Assembly (NCBI GenBank): GCA_024291935.2
Contig: CM044317.1
Coordinates: forward strand, 57,154,730-57,218,729
Reading direction: 5' to 3'
Length of the DNA stretch: 64,000 nucleotides
Source: Okapia johnstoni
Taxonomy: Eukaryota; Chordata; Mammalia; Artiodactyla; Giraffidae
Made by a program: the position numbers and the translations under genes. Under the pieces are notes generated by a model. It was given only the letters and a program-made list of their open reading frames with translations, was not told the origin of the DNA and did not search any database. Shown here piece after piece: positions 11,101-21,583 of the stretch (the first letter of the stretch is position 1; every line of letters begins with the position of its first letter).

Positions 11101-14100
11101 ACACCACCGAGCCACCCTCAGCTCCTTTACAACAGTAAACCTTTTATTACCCTCCCCTTCCCATGAGGCCGCTTCTTCCCCCAACCAGGGAACCCCCATG
11201 CCTCCTTACACGGAACCTAGAGAGCCACTCCCCAATCAGAGAACACTGAGCCCTCACCTCCACCAGGCAGTCCCCGACCAGCCCCAGCAGCAGGCGGGTG
11301 CCGTGCCTCTCCTGCACCCGAGCAGAGCTCTCTGCTCGCATCATGCTTGTGAAGTCAAAGGCAGAGACGTCCGGCCGCCCATGGGCGTCCTGGGCAAACT
11401 CCAGCTTCCCAAGCTTGCCGTGGGTGGCGAAGTCGGCAGCTGCCCGAGCAAATCGCTGCAAAGCCTCGGGCACCACGTTGGCACTGCCGAGCAGCCGTTC
11501 AGTATCAGGCCAGTCCTGCATGGCCAACAGATCAGAACCATCGGTGTCCCATTCCCTTAGGTATAGCAGGTACACATCCTGAGGCCCCAGGAATGGGCTT
11601 CCCCAGATTACACAGCAGTTGGAGGCTGAGCTGGGACTAGACTTTGAACATCCTGCCTCCCAGGCCCAGCATCATTGCATGTGTTCAACTAGTTCATTCA
11701 GCAGATACCTTCAGGGTGCTTACTACATAGCAGGCACCATTCTAAGCTCTGGGAATCATCAGCAAGGAAGAGACAGACAAAACCCCTCGTGGAGTTTAGT
11801 CCTCATGGAGTGCAGTGCTGTGACTGGTATATGGTGTTGAGCCCAAAATAGGATTCAAGTGGCCATGTAAGTCTCAGAGGATAAGAGCTTATTGAGGTTG
11901 AGAAAGTGCCACTGCAGACAGAATGGACTCCCTCCACACCCAGGGGGAGACCATGTCCAGGCCTGGACCCTACCTCCCAGGGTCCACCATTCAGTCCCTT
12001 CCTGCCTGGGCCTGGGCCCCACCTGATGCAGCACTCCCAGCCGTAGCAGGCACTGCTTCTTGGCTGTCATCACGAAGTAGTGGGTGTCATCCTTGTAGTA
12101 CACGATATTCTCCAGATCAATGCCTGTGGGGTCAGGGCAGGGTGCAGGGGATGTGTCTCCTTTCATTATGTGTCACTTCTCCAAATACCCCAGACATGCC
12201 TGACCTCTGAGCTGGGATCACAGCTTAGCCTGCACTGGGTCCTCCCTACACAGGGACCCATGAGTTCTGGTGGCACCATGGACCATCTATCTCAGGCCCA
12301 GCAGATGGAGGAGCAAAGAGAGAAACTTGGGTGGAGTGGCAGCGGGGAGACGTGTACCACACAGTCACAGGCTTGCAGAGGACAGCCTGGCTTCTCCAAA
12401 TGAGATGCGTATACTCCAAAGGGAGTGGTAGTGCGAAGCCAAAGAAAACCTAGAACACCTTCTGAAAGTACCACTTGCACTTTGAATTTATGTCACTTTT
12501 ATATTAAAGCCTATGTACAGAAGCACAAAGCAAAAGCCCATGCATTTGGCAAGAGATTTCTAAGACTTCTCATGCTGGGTGGCCAAGTGCGGTTGTGCCC
12601 GCTGACTCCCTGGGGGCTCAGGTTCTTTGCTGCCAGGACCACAAAGATGGACAAGTGTGGGATTCTTTGGACTGTGGACAGGTCTGAGAGGGAGAGTTGG
12701 GAGCTAGGCCACAGTCAGGCACTCGGAAGGGAAACCCTGTGAGGAAGGGCCCTGACCTGTAGCTTTGAGCAGGCTTTGGAAGAAGCTCTGGTTGTAGATC
12801 CTGGCCACACCACTGATCTCGGGCACCTGTGTCTCTTCCACGGTGCGCCCGTTCACAAAGTTAGCTGTGATGCCAATTGCCAGTTTGCCGCGCATTTCTC
12901 GCACTGTGAAGCCTAGAGGTGGGGACAGGTGGGTAGTGGCCAGAGAATGAGCGGTGTAACAGCCTAGAAAGGCCCAGGAGGGGCTCAAGATGCTGGCTTC
13001 TTCAAGGGAAGGGATCACTCACCTTCAGGGATGAATTTACCTCCAGCCGCAGAGATGAGGACATCAAATTCATACTTGGCCAGTTGGGCTGGGGGGCTGG
13101 GCTGGAGCTGGGCACGCCAACCACTCCCTGGGGCAGAGGATGTGAGTGGCACAAAGATATAGAAAACTGAAGGGGTGTCTATATTCCCAGGACAATCCAA
13201 TGAAATAAATATTTAAATGGTTTTGTGGTTTACAAAGCAGTGACACGCTGTCTATCAAATGACACCTTCACAACAGCCATGGAAAGGAGGCGAGGAAAGA
13301 AATACTTCACATTTTACAGAAGTCCAAAATGAGGCTCAGAGGGGTTTGCAAAAGGCCAGGCTGTGAGAAAGGGAGTCTTAGCTGACTCCCAAGCCCACCC
13401 TTTTTCTTTTGCAAGGCCAGGGTATCCTTGGTACATGGGGGTTCTCAACAGCAGAGAAGTACTTACCCTTTTTGGGAGGAGGCTGCAGGCCAGTGAAAGT
13501 GATGCCCCAGTGGATTTCCACCCCCAGCAGTAATGCCACTTTCAACAAGAGGAGCTGCAGTTGCCGGATGCCTGGAAGGGAGAGGACATTAGCGACAGGG
13601 ACCCCAGGATCCTACAGCCTCCCCAAACACCAGTGTGTACCTGGTCCGGGCTGGAGAAGGTCTTAGAGCTCACTCAGTCCAACCGCCCGTTTTATAGGTG
13701 AGGGACCTGAGTCCTGAAAGCCATCTGACTGCAATGAATCTTGACCACCCTGCCTCTGGGCTGGCCCAGCAGTCCCCCACCCCCACCTACTGGCCTGTCT
13801 CTAGGCCCAGGCTCATCCGCCCCTCCAGGCCACCACACGGTGCTCACTGATGTGGTCCAGGGAGCCTGTGCAGAAGCGCCCATAGAACTTCTTGGCGCCG
13901 AGTGCCCGTAGGTCGTGGATAGTGAAGGGCCAGAGGTGGAGCACGTTGTGGCGAGAGAACTTGGTGCGCTTTTCCACCAGCATCACTCGGGCCCCCAGCA
14001 TTGCCAGCTCCACAGCAGCCCGCAGCCCACAAGGTCCCGCACCCACCACCAGGCACTGCGAACACACAAGGCAGCACTGGCATGGCATGGGCCCCCTCCT

Positions 14101-14406
14101 CTGACTCCGCCCCCTCTCCAAGCCCCACCCCAGGCACTGCCGACACACCTTAGTGCTGGTGCAGGCCCGGCCCTGCTGGTAGACTGGCTGGCTAGCTCTC
14201 TTGTCCAGCTTGGCCCACAGCGACTTGGCACTCCAGTAGTTGAGCTGGGCCTTGACCTTGTGGTACTGGGAGAGCCCCCCACCAGGCTCCAGCCCCAGGG
14301 CCCCGCATAGCCCTTGGAAGCTGCTCAACACATCCTGGCACAGCTGGGCCTGCAAGAAGCTCTCAAAGTGGGCATGCGCTGGGTTGGTGGAGGTGGATGA
14401 GGCCAT
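5193..14406 (-). CDS. MICAL1: MICAL1, actin-methionine monooxygenase (24 coding exons, 1070 aa)
   Basis: MICAL1 is an FAD/NADPH monooxygenase that oxidises actin methionines and disassembles F-actin; its C-terminus binds Rab GTPases and autoinhibits the enzyme. Coding exons in transcript order: 14149-14406, 13848-14055, 13467-13571, 13023-13127, 12757-12912, 12023-12123, 11258-11515, 10872-10987, 10551-10677, 10280-10361, 9590-9737, 8974-9164, 8706-8794, 8524-8565, 8235-8318, 7959-8115, 7569-7645, 6999-7275, 6782-6882, 6402-6515, 6181-6274, 5914-6013, 5726-5799, 5193-5341. Phases join throughout; 3213 nt gives 1070 aa (human 1067). Landmarks: GAGPCG FAD motif at 91-96, LVGDC near 390, CH domain about 508-613 ([17 protein letters not shown]), LIM domain from Cys697 (CALCGQH, CFRCHIC), proline-rich PPPKPPR, a Ser/Glu-rich acidic tract, and a C-terminal coiled-coil bMERB domain about 915-1065. 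The start [17 protein letters not shown] matches human. Confidence 0.97.
7350..7477 (-). mobile_element. L2 LINE 3' fragment
   Basis: The order 'attcatccattt', 'caggcagtgttct', 'gtaaaacagg' and 'tggagtttatactctagtgg' resembles the ancient L2 3' end in reverse. It lies in the MICAL1 intron upstream of the exon at 6999-7275. Confidence 0.55.
11685..11812 (-). mobile_element. L2 LINE 3' fragment
   Basis: The segments 'agttcattcagcagatacc', 'gcttactacatagcaggcac' and 'tggagtttagtcc' follow the L2 3' end order in reverse. It is intronic in MICAL1. Confidence 0.55.
13265..13400 (-). mobile_element. MIR-like SINE fragment
   Basis: The 'ttttacaga...aaaatgaggctcagagg' core followed by 'gcaaaaggccaggctg' resembles the MIR core in reverse orientation, but divergence is high. 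Confidence 0.45.
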
Positions 14407-14427
14407 GGAGACCCCTGGGAGGGGATC
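14407..14427 (-). other. MICAL1: MICAL1 5' UTR part of first coding exon
   Basis: On the minus strand a pyrimidine-rich CCCCTCCCCAG acceptor precedes 14427, and 21 nt of 5' UTR lead to the start codon. The first exon or exons are therefore non-coding and lie upstream, probably in the CpG region near 16.2 kb. Confidence 0.65.
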
Positions 14428-14429
14428 CT

Positions 14430-16176
14430 GGGGAGGGGCAGAGGCGCGTGATTGCTGGAAAGAAGAAAGGAAGAGATTGCAAGAGGCTGGAGAAAGGAGG
14501 AAGGGAAAAGGAAGAGGAGGAGGAGGCAGTGTGATATCCCCAGGGAGCTCCAGGGCCACCACACGGATAGGCTCCGCTCCTCTCTGCCAGCTGCTCCACA
14601 GACAGCCGCAATCCCTTCCACTTCAAGTGAAATCTGCCAAGTTTGGAAATGAAAAATCAGCAGTCCTGAGCCCAGGGGGCCTGCAGGAAGCCAGGGAGCC
14701 TCCAGCTCAGGCTTCTCGACCAGGAATCTCCAGGCCCTACTCCATCCCTAGGGGACAGGAATTCTTACCCGGCCTTCAGCGAGGCCCTGCAAGCAGGCTG
14801 GGGGAATTTCTCAGATATGAAGAGGGCAGGGTGCCAGGGAAACGGGCTTTCCTTGCAGTACAGACAGGGACAGATCTAATATCTGCAACCCCAGCTGCCA
14901 TGCACACATACTGTCTCATCTCACCCCACGCCTCCCTGTGCCCGGCACCCCTCAACAGAATCTGTGTGCCGTTGGGTGTGATGTGTCTTATGCCAGGGGC
15001 AAAGTTTTCCTCCTTAGCACTCGCCATTGCCTCTTGAAGGGGAGGTGGTGGTAGTGGTGGTTTAGTCACTAAGTCATATCTGACTCTTGGGACCCCATGG
15101 GCTGTAGCCTGCTAGGCTCCTCTGTCCACGGGATTCTCCAGGCAAGAACACTGGAGTGGTTTGCCATTTCCTTCTCCAGGGGATCTTCCCAACCCAGGGA
15201 TCGAACCCAGGTCTCCTGCAATCCAGGCAGATTCTTTACCAACTGAGCCTCGAGGGAAGCCCCTTCTCTAACCACGTAGGATCCACTTCCCACCACCAAA
15301 CTACCTTAAAAGACAGCCCCAGGATGTTGCATCTGTCTGGTGAAAAAAAACAGCTGGGTCTATTTCTGACTCACTGTGGTCAAAATACTTCCCCTGTGAC
15401 TTGCTACTGCTCCAGTGGGCCACAAGACCGTTAGGGGGTTGGAGGGGGAGACAGGGCAGCAGGATTCGCTCCGCCCAGCTTCTCTTATTCCCATCGATAC
15501 CCCGCCCCATCCCTGCTCGCTCTCCCAGGAATCTCTCCAGACAAGGCCTCTCTTTGTCCCCTTCTCCCTCGCTCGGGCACCCACGCAACTTGAGGGGTGG
15601 CAGAGCTTTCTCACGTTGGGACCAGGAGGAATCAGAGGGTACGGGGATGTGGTTGCCCACCGGGGAGTTAAGTACGGTGGTGGCGTAGACGGGGGAAGAC
15701 CCCTGAGCTGATCCCCCTGACCCCGATCAGTCGGCTCACCGGTCCCAGCCCCGAGCCCAGCAGGGCAGGCCCAGGAAGGAGATTAAAATCACCGCCGCAG
15801 GTCACCTGGACGAGGCGGACTGAACGTAAGAGCAAAGGTTTCTCTTGCAAGGTAGAAAGGAGGAAGACCTCAGCGAAGTGCGGAGAGGGGCGACCCAATC
15901 TGGAAACACCAGGACAAAGAATAAGCGAGCGGTTGGGCGGTCCAGAAGGATGGAGGGAGCTGGACCACTGGCAGCGGGCGGTTGGGAGTACTCACACTCC
16001 GGACCGTAAAGTTTGGGAGGGGCTGGGCAGGACGGAGGCGCAGAGAGACGGCGCCTGACGGCCCAGGCGGAATTCACGAGGGCCTCGAGCCACATTTCCC
16101 AGGAGGCGCATCCCTACCCCCACCCCGGGACCCCGCGGGCCAGGGGGCGCACATTTGGCGCAGCTGGACAACTTAC
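14430..16176 (-). other. MICAL1: MICAL1 first intron (5' UTR intron)
   Basis: The sequence carries one Bov-tA SINE (15058-15262) and is otherwise unique and moderately GC-rich. Long antisense open frames here show no recognisable protein and are judged chance frames. Intron extent depends on the candidate first exon ending at 16177. Confidence 0.45.
15058..15262 (-). mobile_element. Bov-tA SINE
   Basis: The reverse complement shows the tRNA-related head (ggcttccctcgaggctcagt, then 'gcctg', 'tcgatccctgggt'), the 'gatcccctggagaagg' core and the 'gtcatatct' tail. It is a bovid-specific tRNA/BovA composite SINE inside the MICAL1 5' intron. Confidence 0.85.
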
Positions 16177-16720
16177 CCGGGGGCTCGGGAGCCCGTAGGG
16201 GTCTCTTTCTGCCAGGAGGGCGTCCCAGTCCGGGCGGGTTGGGAGGCGGGGACAGAGGAAGGGGGTGGAGGAGGAGGAGGAAGAAGGGGTAGAGGCAGAG
16301 GAGGCGCGGACCAAAACCCGGGGTTGAGGGCTGCAGGCCTGTGCGCCCGGCCGGAGAGTCTAGCTGGGCGTGGGCTTCGGCCAAGCACGCTCGGCCGGCA
16401 GATTTTATTGGAGCCTTATTAGCATCTCATTAGCCGGCGATCCCCGGCTGGGGGCAGCCAGGCGCCCGCCCACAGCTGCAGGGCGACGCCCGAGGGCGTG
16501 GCGCCGCAGACGCAGTGTTCGGGCTAGGGGCGGGAGACCCCGGGCCAGTCTAGCCGGGTCGCTTAAGCCGAGGGTCGGAGGCTCCAGGAGCCCGGCAGCG
16601 CACCAGCGGCGGAGGCTCCGGGAGCCCGGCAGCGCACCAGCGGCCTCCGGCTCCATTCCAGAGCCTGCGCCTAAAAGCTTGTCCTTCCTAGGCGGACGAG
16701 GCAACCCGCCCTTGCGCAGT
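15950..16720 (-). promoter_or_regulatory. MICAL1: MICAL1 CpG-island promoter with candidate non-coding first exon
   Basis: This is a CpG-dense region upstream of MICAL1. On the minus strand a strong donor (CCGG followed by GTAAGT) makes 16177 the likely 3' end of a non-coding first exon. An inverted CCAAT box (ATTGG at 16407-16411) sits upstream of it. A polypurine tract lies at 16240-16310 and a 34 bp tandem duplication at 16577-16644. Exon start and true transcription start site are not determinable here. Confidence 0.6.
16577..16644. repeat. Two-copy 34 bp tandem duplication
   Basis: The units at 16577-16610 and 16611-16644 are identical except for one A/G difference (gctccAggag versus gctccGggag). 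They lie at the upstream edge of the MICAL1 CpG island. Confidence 0.9.
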
Positions 16721-16729
16721 ACCTACTGA

Positions 16730-18480
16730 GCTGCCACCTCCGAGCCCTGGAGTTCGCACTGAGCAAGAAGTTTGCAGAAGCTGTTGGGTAGCGCCGAAGC
16801 ATCTGCGTCCTTTTCACCTCTCCTACGAGGAGATTCACGGCCCGGGCACTCCACGATGGATCCAAGCTCGGTGTCCACCTACCTTTCAGCCAATCTGCAC
16901 TTAGACCCGGGCTGAGGGCATCCGGCACGGACTCCAAGTCCTGGAAACTCGGCAATCTGCAGCTTCCACAGCGGCAGAAATGAGAGGGCAAGAAGGTCTT
17001 GGGGTGGGGCTGGGGGTGTTGGACCACTACTAAGACAGGCGGAAATGAGAAGGGTGTAAATGAGAGGCTGGTTCCCCAATATTCAAGAATGCCTTGGACA
17101 AAGGACCCACAGAACTGTCTCAGTGCTTTTGAAAAAGGGCTCAAGAGACCTTTGGTACCAACTTCCTCATATTCCCAATAAGGAAACAGCTGAATGTGAA
17201 GGCAGTCTTCCAAGGTCATTCAACTAGTTAATATTAGTAAAACATCCGTTTTCCTTTATTAAACGTCTACTATAAATATTAATCTCCATGATCACAAATG
17301 TCCCGTTTTACTGAAACGGAAACCGAGGGTCACCCATGGCAAAGTTACACAGCAGGTGGCAAAGCTGGTATGGGACCCAGGTCTATCCAACACCACACCA
17401 GTGTTGATCTAATGTGACAAGTGAAAGGCTGGCATCCTGAGAGACTGTTTCTTGTTTAGAGGAGGTGACACGTTACACTGGAAACACTCACAAAACAGAG
17501 GAATTAATGGGACTGGAAAGAGCTGGGGACCCTATGGCTCTCTCCTTCTCTTTCTTCTCACTTTGCATTGTCTGGAAACCCTCTGAGACCCAGTAAGACC
17601 TGTATACACACTGCTCCCAGCTTGAGATGAGAAGCAGGCAGGGAAGGGGAAACGCCTGCTTTCTGCTGGCAGGGAATTGAGCCAGGTCCAGCTCAGGAAA
17701 CCAGGGCAGCCTCCCGGCTGGGCCCATCCTAGCTCTTGAATATGACTAGTCATTTGGCTTGAAATCAATTTGCCAAATATGAGTAACACCCATATTTAAA
17801 TACATTGTGTCAGAAGGATTCTAAGTCCACTCTGAATGGGTTAGCTGTTTTAGAATCATTCATTTCCCTTTCATTAGTACAGGGTAAATAACCAGTGGCT
17901 CTGACTTGAAGGTTAGCAGAGGCCCAGCACGGTCTGGCTCTTGACTCAATGACTTTGCATCTCAACCAAACAGGGGTTTGTGGCTCTCCAAATGGCAGAA
18001 GGTAAAATGTGTCTTTAAAAAAAGATCACAGAATAATGACTTCATCAATGCTTAAAAACAACTGCTGACGTGGAGTTTCACTCTATGTTAATTAAAGATA
18101 CACAGTGGAGCAAAGAGCAATGGGGAATGGTGTGTAATCTAGAAGATCTGGCCAGATGGCAGCTTTACTTCACATGAACTTAAGTGACCTTGAAAAGTCA
18201 CCAACCACTATGTTTCAGTCTCAGCTCTAAGTGGAGGCACTTGAATTACTGAACCTCTTCAACTCATTTTGATTCTAAAATCCTGTTACTCAATGTTGGT
18301 GATTCTAAGAAATGTACAGTCTAGTAGGCCCGAAACAAATTCTATTTTAGACTTTGTTCAAAGACAGTCATGATCCACATTACTGAGTTATGATCCATGT
18401 TACATGTGTATACAAAACTAAAAATAGTGGCACAAACACACTAATTTATACTGGGTCAAATAAGTGGCTGATACATGAAA
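16730..18480. other. Intergenic sequence upstream of MICAL1
   Basis: There is no supported exon. A MIR-like stretch in reverse orientation occurs at about 17295-17400 (cagcaggtggcaaagctgg, gacccaggtct). The rest is unique, AT-richer sequence. Short open frames show no recognisable protein. Confidence 0.5.
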
Positions 18481-18489
18481 AGTCAATTG

Positions 18490-18897
18490 GGTTTTTTGTT
18501 TGTTATTGGCCATGTGGCACATGGCCTGTGGGATCTTAATTCTCTGACCAGGGATCAAACCTAAGCAGTGGATGTGCTGAGTCCTAACCACTAGCTGCTG
18601 CTGCTGCTAAGTCGCTTCAGTCGTGTCTGACTCTGTGAGACCCCATAGACGGCAGCCCACCAGGCTCCGCCGTCCCTGGGATTCTCCAGGCAACGATACT
18701 GGAGTGGGTTGCCATTTCCTTCTCCAATGCATAAAAGGGAAAAGTGAAAGTGAAGTCGCTCAGTCGTGTCCTACTCTGAGCGACCCCATGGACTGTAGCC
18801 TACCAGGCTCCTCCGTCCATGGGATTTTCCAGGCAAGAGTACTGGAGTGGGGTGCCATTGCCTTCTCCTCCTAACCACTAGACTGCCAGGGAATTCC
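18490..18897 (-). mobile_element. CHR-type tRNA SINE, split by a BovA2 insertion
   Basis: The CHR element read in reverse ('ggccatgtggcac', 'ggatcttaattctctgacca', 'gggatcaaac') stops at 'cctaaccactag' and resumes after the inserted BovA2 with the same 12 bases followed by 'actgccagggaattcc'. The two halves are 18490-18594 and 18882-18897. Confidence 0.75.
18595..18869 (-). mobile_element. BovA2 SINE with 12 bp target-site duplication
   Basis: A two-unit BovA element read in reverse ('ctgctgctgctaagtcgctt' to 'ccattgccttctcc'). It is flanked by identical direct repeats 'cctaaccactag' at 18583-18594 and 18870-18881, which proves insertion into the older CHR SINE. Confidence 0.9.
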
Positions 18898-18925
18898 ACA
18901 AAAAGTCACTTTTAAAAGAATCCCA

Positions 18926-19295
18926 GGACTTCCCTGGTGGTTCAGTGGTTAAGAACCTGACTCTCCAACTGGCAGATGGTAAAATCTGTCTTTTAAGAAA
19001 TATCACAGAATAATGATCTGACTGCCAATTCAGAGGACATGGTTCCATCCCTGGTCTGGGAAGATCCCACATGCCGTGGGGCAGCTAAGTCTGTGGGCCA
19101 CGGTGACTGAGCCTGCGCTCTAGAGCCTACAAGCGGCAACTACTGAAGCCTGTGCACCCAGAGCCCGTCCTCTGCAACAAGAGAAGTCAGCACAATGAGA
19201 ACACCCCCCCCACCGCAACTAGAGTAGTCCCTGTGTGGCAACAAAGACCCAGTGCAACCAAAAATAAATAAATACACATTTTAAAAAATAATAAA
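18926..19295 (+). mobile_element. CHR-2-like SINE carrying an internal 56 bp insertion
   Basis: It begins 'ggacttccctggtggttcag' and ends 'aaccaaaaataaataaata', as CHR-2 elements do. The tRNA-like part is interrupted at about 18961-19016 by sequence foreign to the family, which nearly matches 17984-18039 of the nearby unique DNA. Confidence 0.75.
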
Positions 19296-20710
19296 AGAAT
19301 CCCATTCTAATGTATTTGCAAATAATCACACAAGTAGTGGCCTAGGTTAAAAGCCTGAGCCATTAAAACAGGGTTCCCTTCCTCTAATTTACACCATGTT
19401 TGTCTTTCCGCAACGCCATCCTTACCTCACCTCCCATCCTTTCATCTCCTAAACTGGGAGTCAGAAACTGGGTCCCTAATACTGCAGGTGATGGTTCTAA
19501 GCCATCCTACATATGACTTTACACCTGTAGGTCAGTATGTTCAAACGCCACACCCACAGTCCTGGGTCAGGAGCCACAGCTGCCGTCTAACCAGGCAGAC
19601 ACGGCTCCTAATGTAAAAATAATTACCAGCTGAGTCCAAAGTGTAGCGTGCTGTGGACAGATATGAAAGGTGGCTTGACTGAGATTAAAGGGTCGGAGAG
19701 AATTAGAGGGTGAGGAAGTGACACTTGCTCTGAACTCTGACAGACGTGCAGACACTGAGATGGAGAGGAGGGGCAGAAACTTTCAAGCCTGGGAAACTGC
19801 CTGCCTCAAAGCCTAAGGCAGGAAGTTGCTGGGTGTGTTTCGGGAACAGCAAGGAAGATAGTGTAGCTGAAGTGAGAAAGGGGAAGGGACCCAAGAGGAA
19901 GATGGGCTGGGGATTTTATTCTGAGTGCAGTGGGAAACTGCAGAAGGATTATAAGCAGAGCAGAGGTAATGATCATATTTGCATTAAGAACACAATATTC
20001 ATTCATTTAGCGAGGCGCTGTGCTTGATGCTCAGGGCAGAGTGGTGAGCCCAGATGGATCACCATTTCCAGCAGAAAAAGGGGTGGGGGAGGGAAGAAAG
20101 GCAGGCATACAAGCAAGAGGACATGGTGATGGTGCAGCAGTTGGGACGGAAGTGGATGGACTCAAAATACAGTCTGAGGTAAAATTGATAAAACTTGATG
20201 ATGGATTGGGAGTGGAGGGTGAGGAGAGGCCCATCAAGACTGAATCCCAGCTTTCTCTTTTGGCTGGTAAGAGTGAGTGACTTGAAAATTTGGGTCCCTC
20301 ATCCTTTCTTACTCTGCCCTGAAACCTCATCCTCTATATCTTGCTTTTTATTCAAATACTTTCCCCAGAAATCAGTGATGATTTCATATACTCTGAGATA
20401 ACACAAAGGACAGAGATTAAAAACACAAATAGGCTCAGGATCTGTTTAAATACTTACCCATATTTTTGTTATGAGAGTACTTTCATACTTCAGACATTAA
20501 TATTATAGAAAAATTTGTCCAGAAGCCACTTAATCATACTAGAATTATCTGTAAGAGGTAGATTTTTTTTTAATGTAGACATTCTTGTTTATAACTCTAA
20601 TTTAGCCTAAGGAAGCTTCAGTTTAACTTTTCATCCAAGGATGAAACAAACTAAAACAAAAGCCAAACTATTCCTTTGGAATATCTTCAAATCCATATTT
20701 TAAATGATCT
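19296..20710. other. Intergenic sequence
   Basis: No exon is recognised. A weak L2-like piece (reverse) occurs near 19995-20080 ('attcatttagcgaggcgctgtgcttgatgctcagg'-like order). Open frames, such as 20020-20280, lack homology that I can see. Confidence 0.4.
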
Positions 20711-20724
20711 AATATTATGGATAA

Positions 20725-20935
20725 GATTTTGCTGGTGGCTTGGATGGTAAAGAATCTGCCTGCAATGCAGGAGACCTGGATTCAATCCCTGGGTCAAGAA
20801 GATCCCCTGGAGAAGAGAATGGCAACCCATTCCAGTATTGTTGCATGGACAATTCCATGGACACAGAAGCCTGGCAGGCTACAGTCCATGGGGTTGCAAA
20901 AAGTCGTATAAGACTGAGCGACTAACAATATCATG
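20725..20935 (+). mobile_element. Bov-tA SINE
   Basis: It has the tRNA head 'ggtaaagaatctgcctgc', 'gatcccctggagaaga' core and 'gactgagcgactaaca' end in forward orientation. Confidence 0.85.
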
Positions 20936-20958
20936 GATATTAAGCATTCAAAACAAAT

Positions 20959-21082
20959 TGGGACTTCCCTGGTGGTCCAGCGGTTAAGACTCATGCTTCC
21001 ACTGCAAGGGGTGAGGGTCCAATCCCTGGCTGGGGAACTAAGATCCTCCATGCCACATGGTGTGGCCAAGAAAAAAAAAATT
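20959..21082 (+). mobile_element. CHR-1-like SINE
   Basis: Starts 'gggacttccctggtggtcca', continues 'gcggttaagactc' and 'ggggaactaagatcc', and ends in an A tail. Confidence 0.8.
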
Positions 21083-21295
21083 CAAAACAATTAATCTATG
21101 CTCTGAGACCAAGAAAGTTGCCTGACCTCTGCTCAAATTTTTCCCTTTCTATATATCACACTGGATATAGTACTATTTTTCACTTATAAAGGAAAAAAGA
21201 GAAGATCTCTTCCTAATGTTACCTAAAGTTCCCATACTTTATGTTGAGAAGGTGATCAAATGAGCTTCAGTATAAAAGCTCTTCTGAAAGTAGTG

Positions 21296-21503
21296 AAAGT
21301 GTTAGTCACTCAGTCATGTCCAACTCTTTGTGATCCCACGAGCTGTAGCCCTCCAGGCTCCTCTGTCCTGGAATTCTCCAGGCAAGAATACTAGAGTAGG
21401 TAGCCATTCCCTTGTCCAGGAGATCTTCCCTACCCAGGGATTGAACCCAGGTCTCCTGCATTGCAGGCAGATTCTTTATTGTCTGCGCCACCAGGGAAGC
21501 CTA
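21296..21503 (-). mobile_element. Bov-tA SINE
   Basis: Reverse-orientation element from 'gttagtcactcagtcatgtc' to 'gcgccaccagggaagcct'. Confidence 0.85.
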
Positions 21504-21583
21504 AAAGCTCTCCTAGTGTGGTTCATTTCCGGTGAGAATGATGATATGTATATATATTCTAGTCAACTCATGTGTTTGTTGCT

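Noticed and set aside
14240..15037. 265 aa plus-strand open frame
   Set aside because: It runs antisense through the first MICAL1 coding exon and into the 5' intron. The coding signal (GAGPCG, exon borders, human match) is all on the minus strand.
18595..18869. Possible tRNA gene or CRISPR-like regular repeats
   Set aside because: The tRNA-like parts of Bov-tA, BovA2 and CHR elements are decayed SINE heads without a full cloverleaf. The repeated units are dispersed SINEs in a mammalian genome, so CRISPR does not apply.
20020..20280. 86 aa acidic/basic open frame
   Set aside because: It has no recognisable domain, no splice context and partly L2-like sequence; probably chance.
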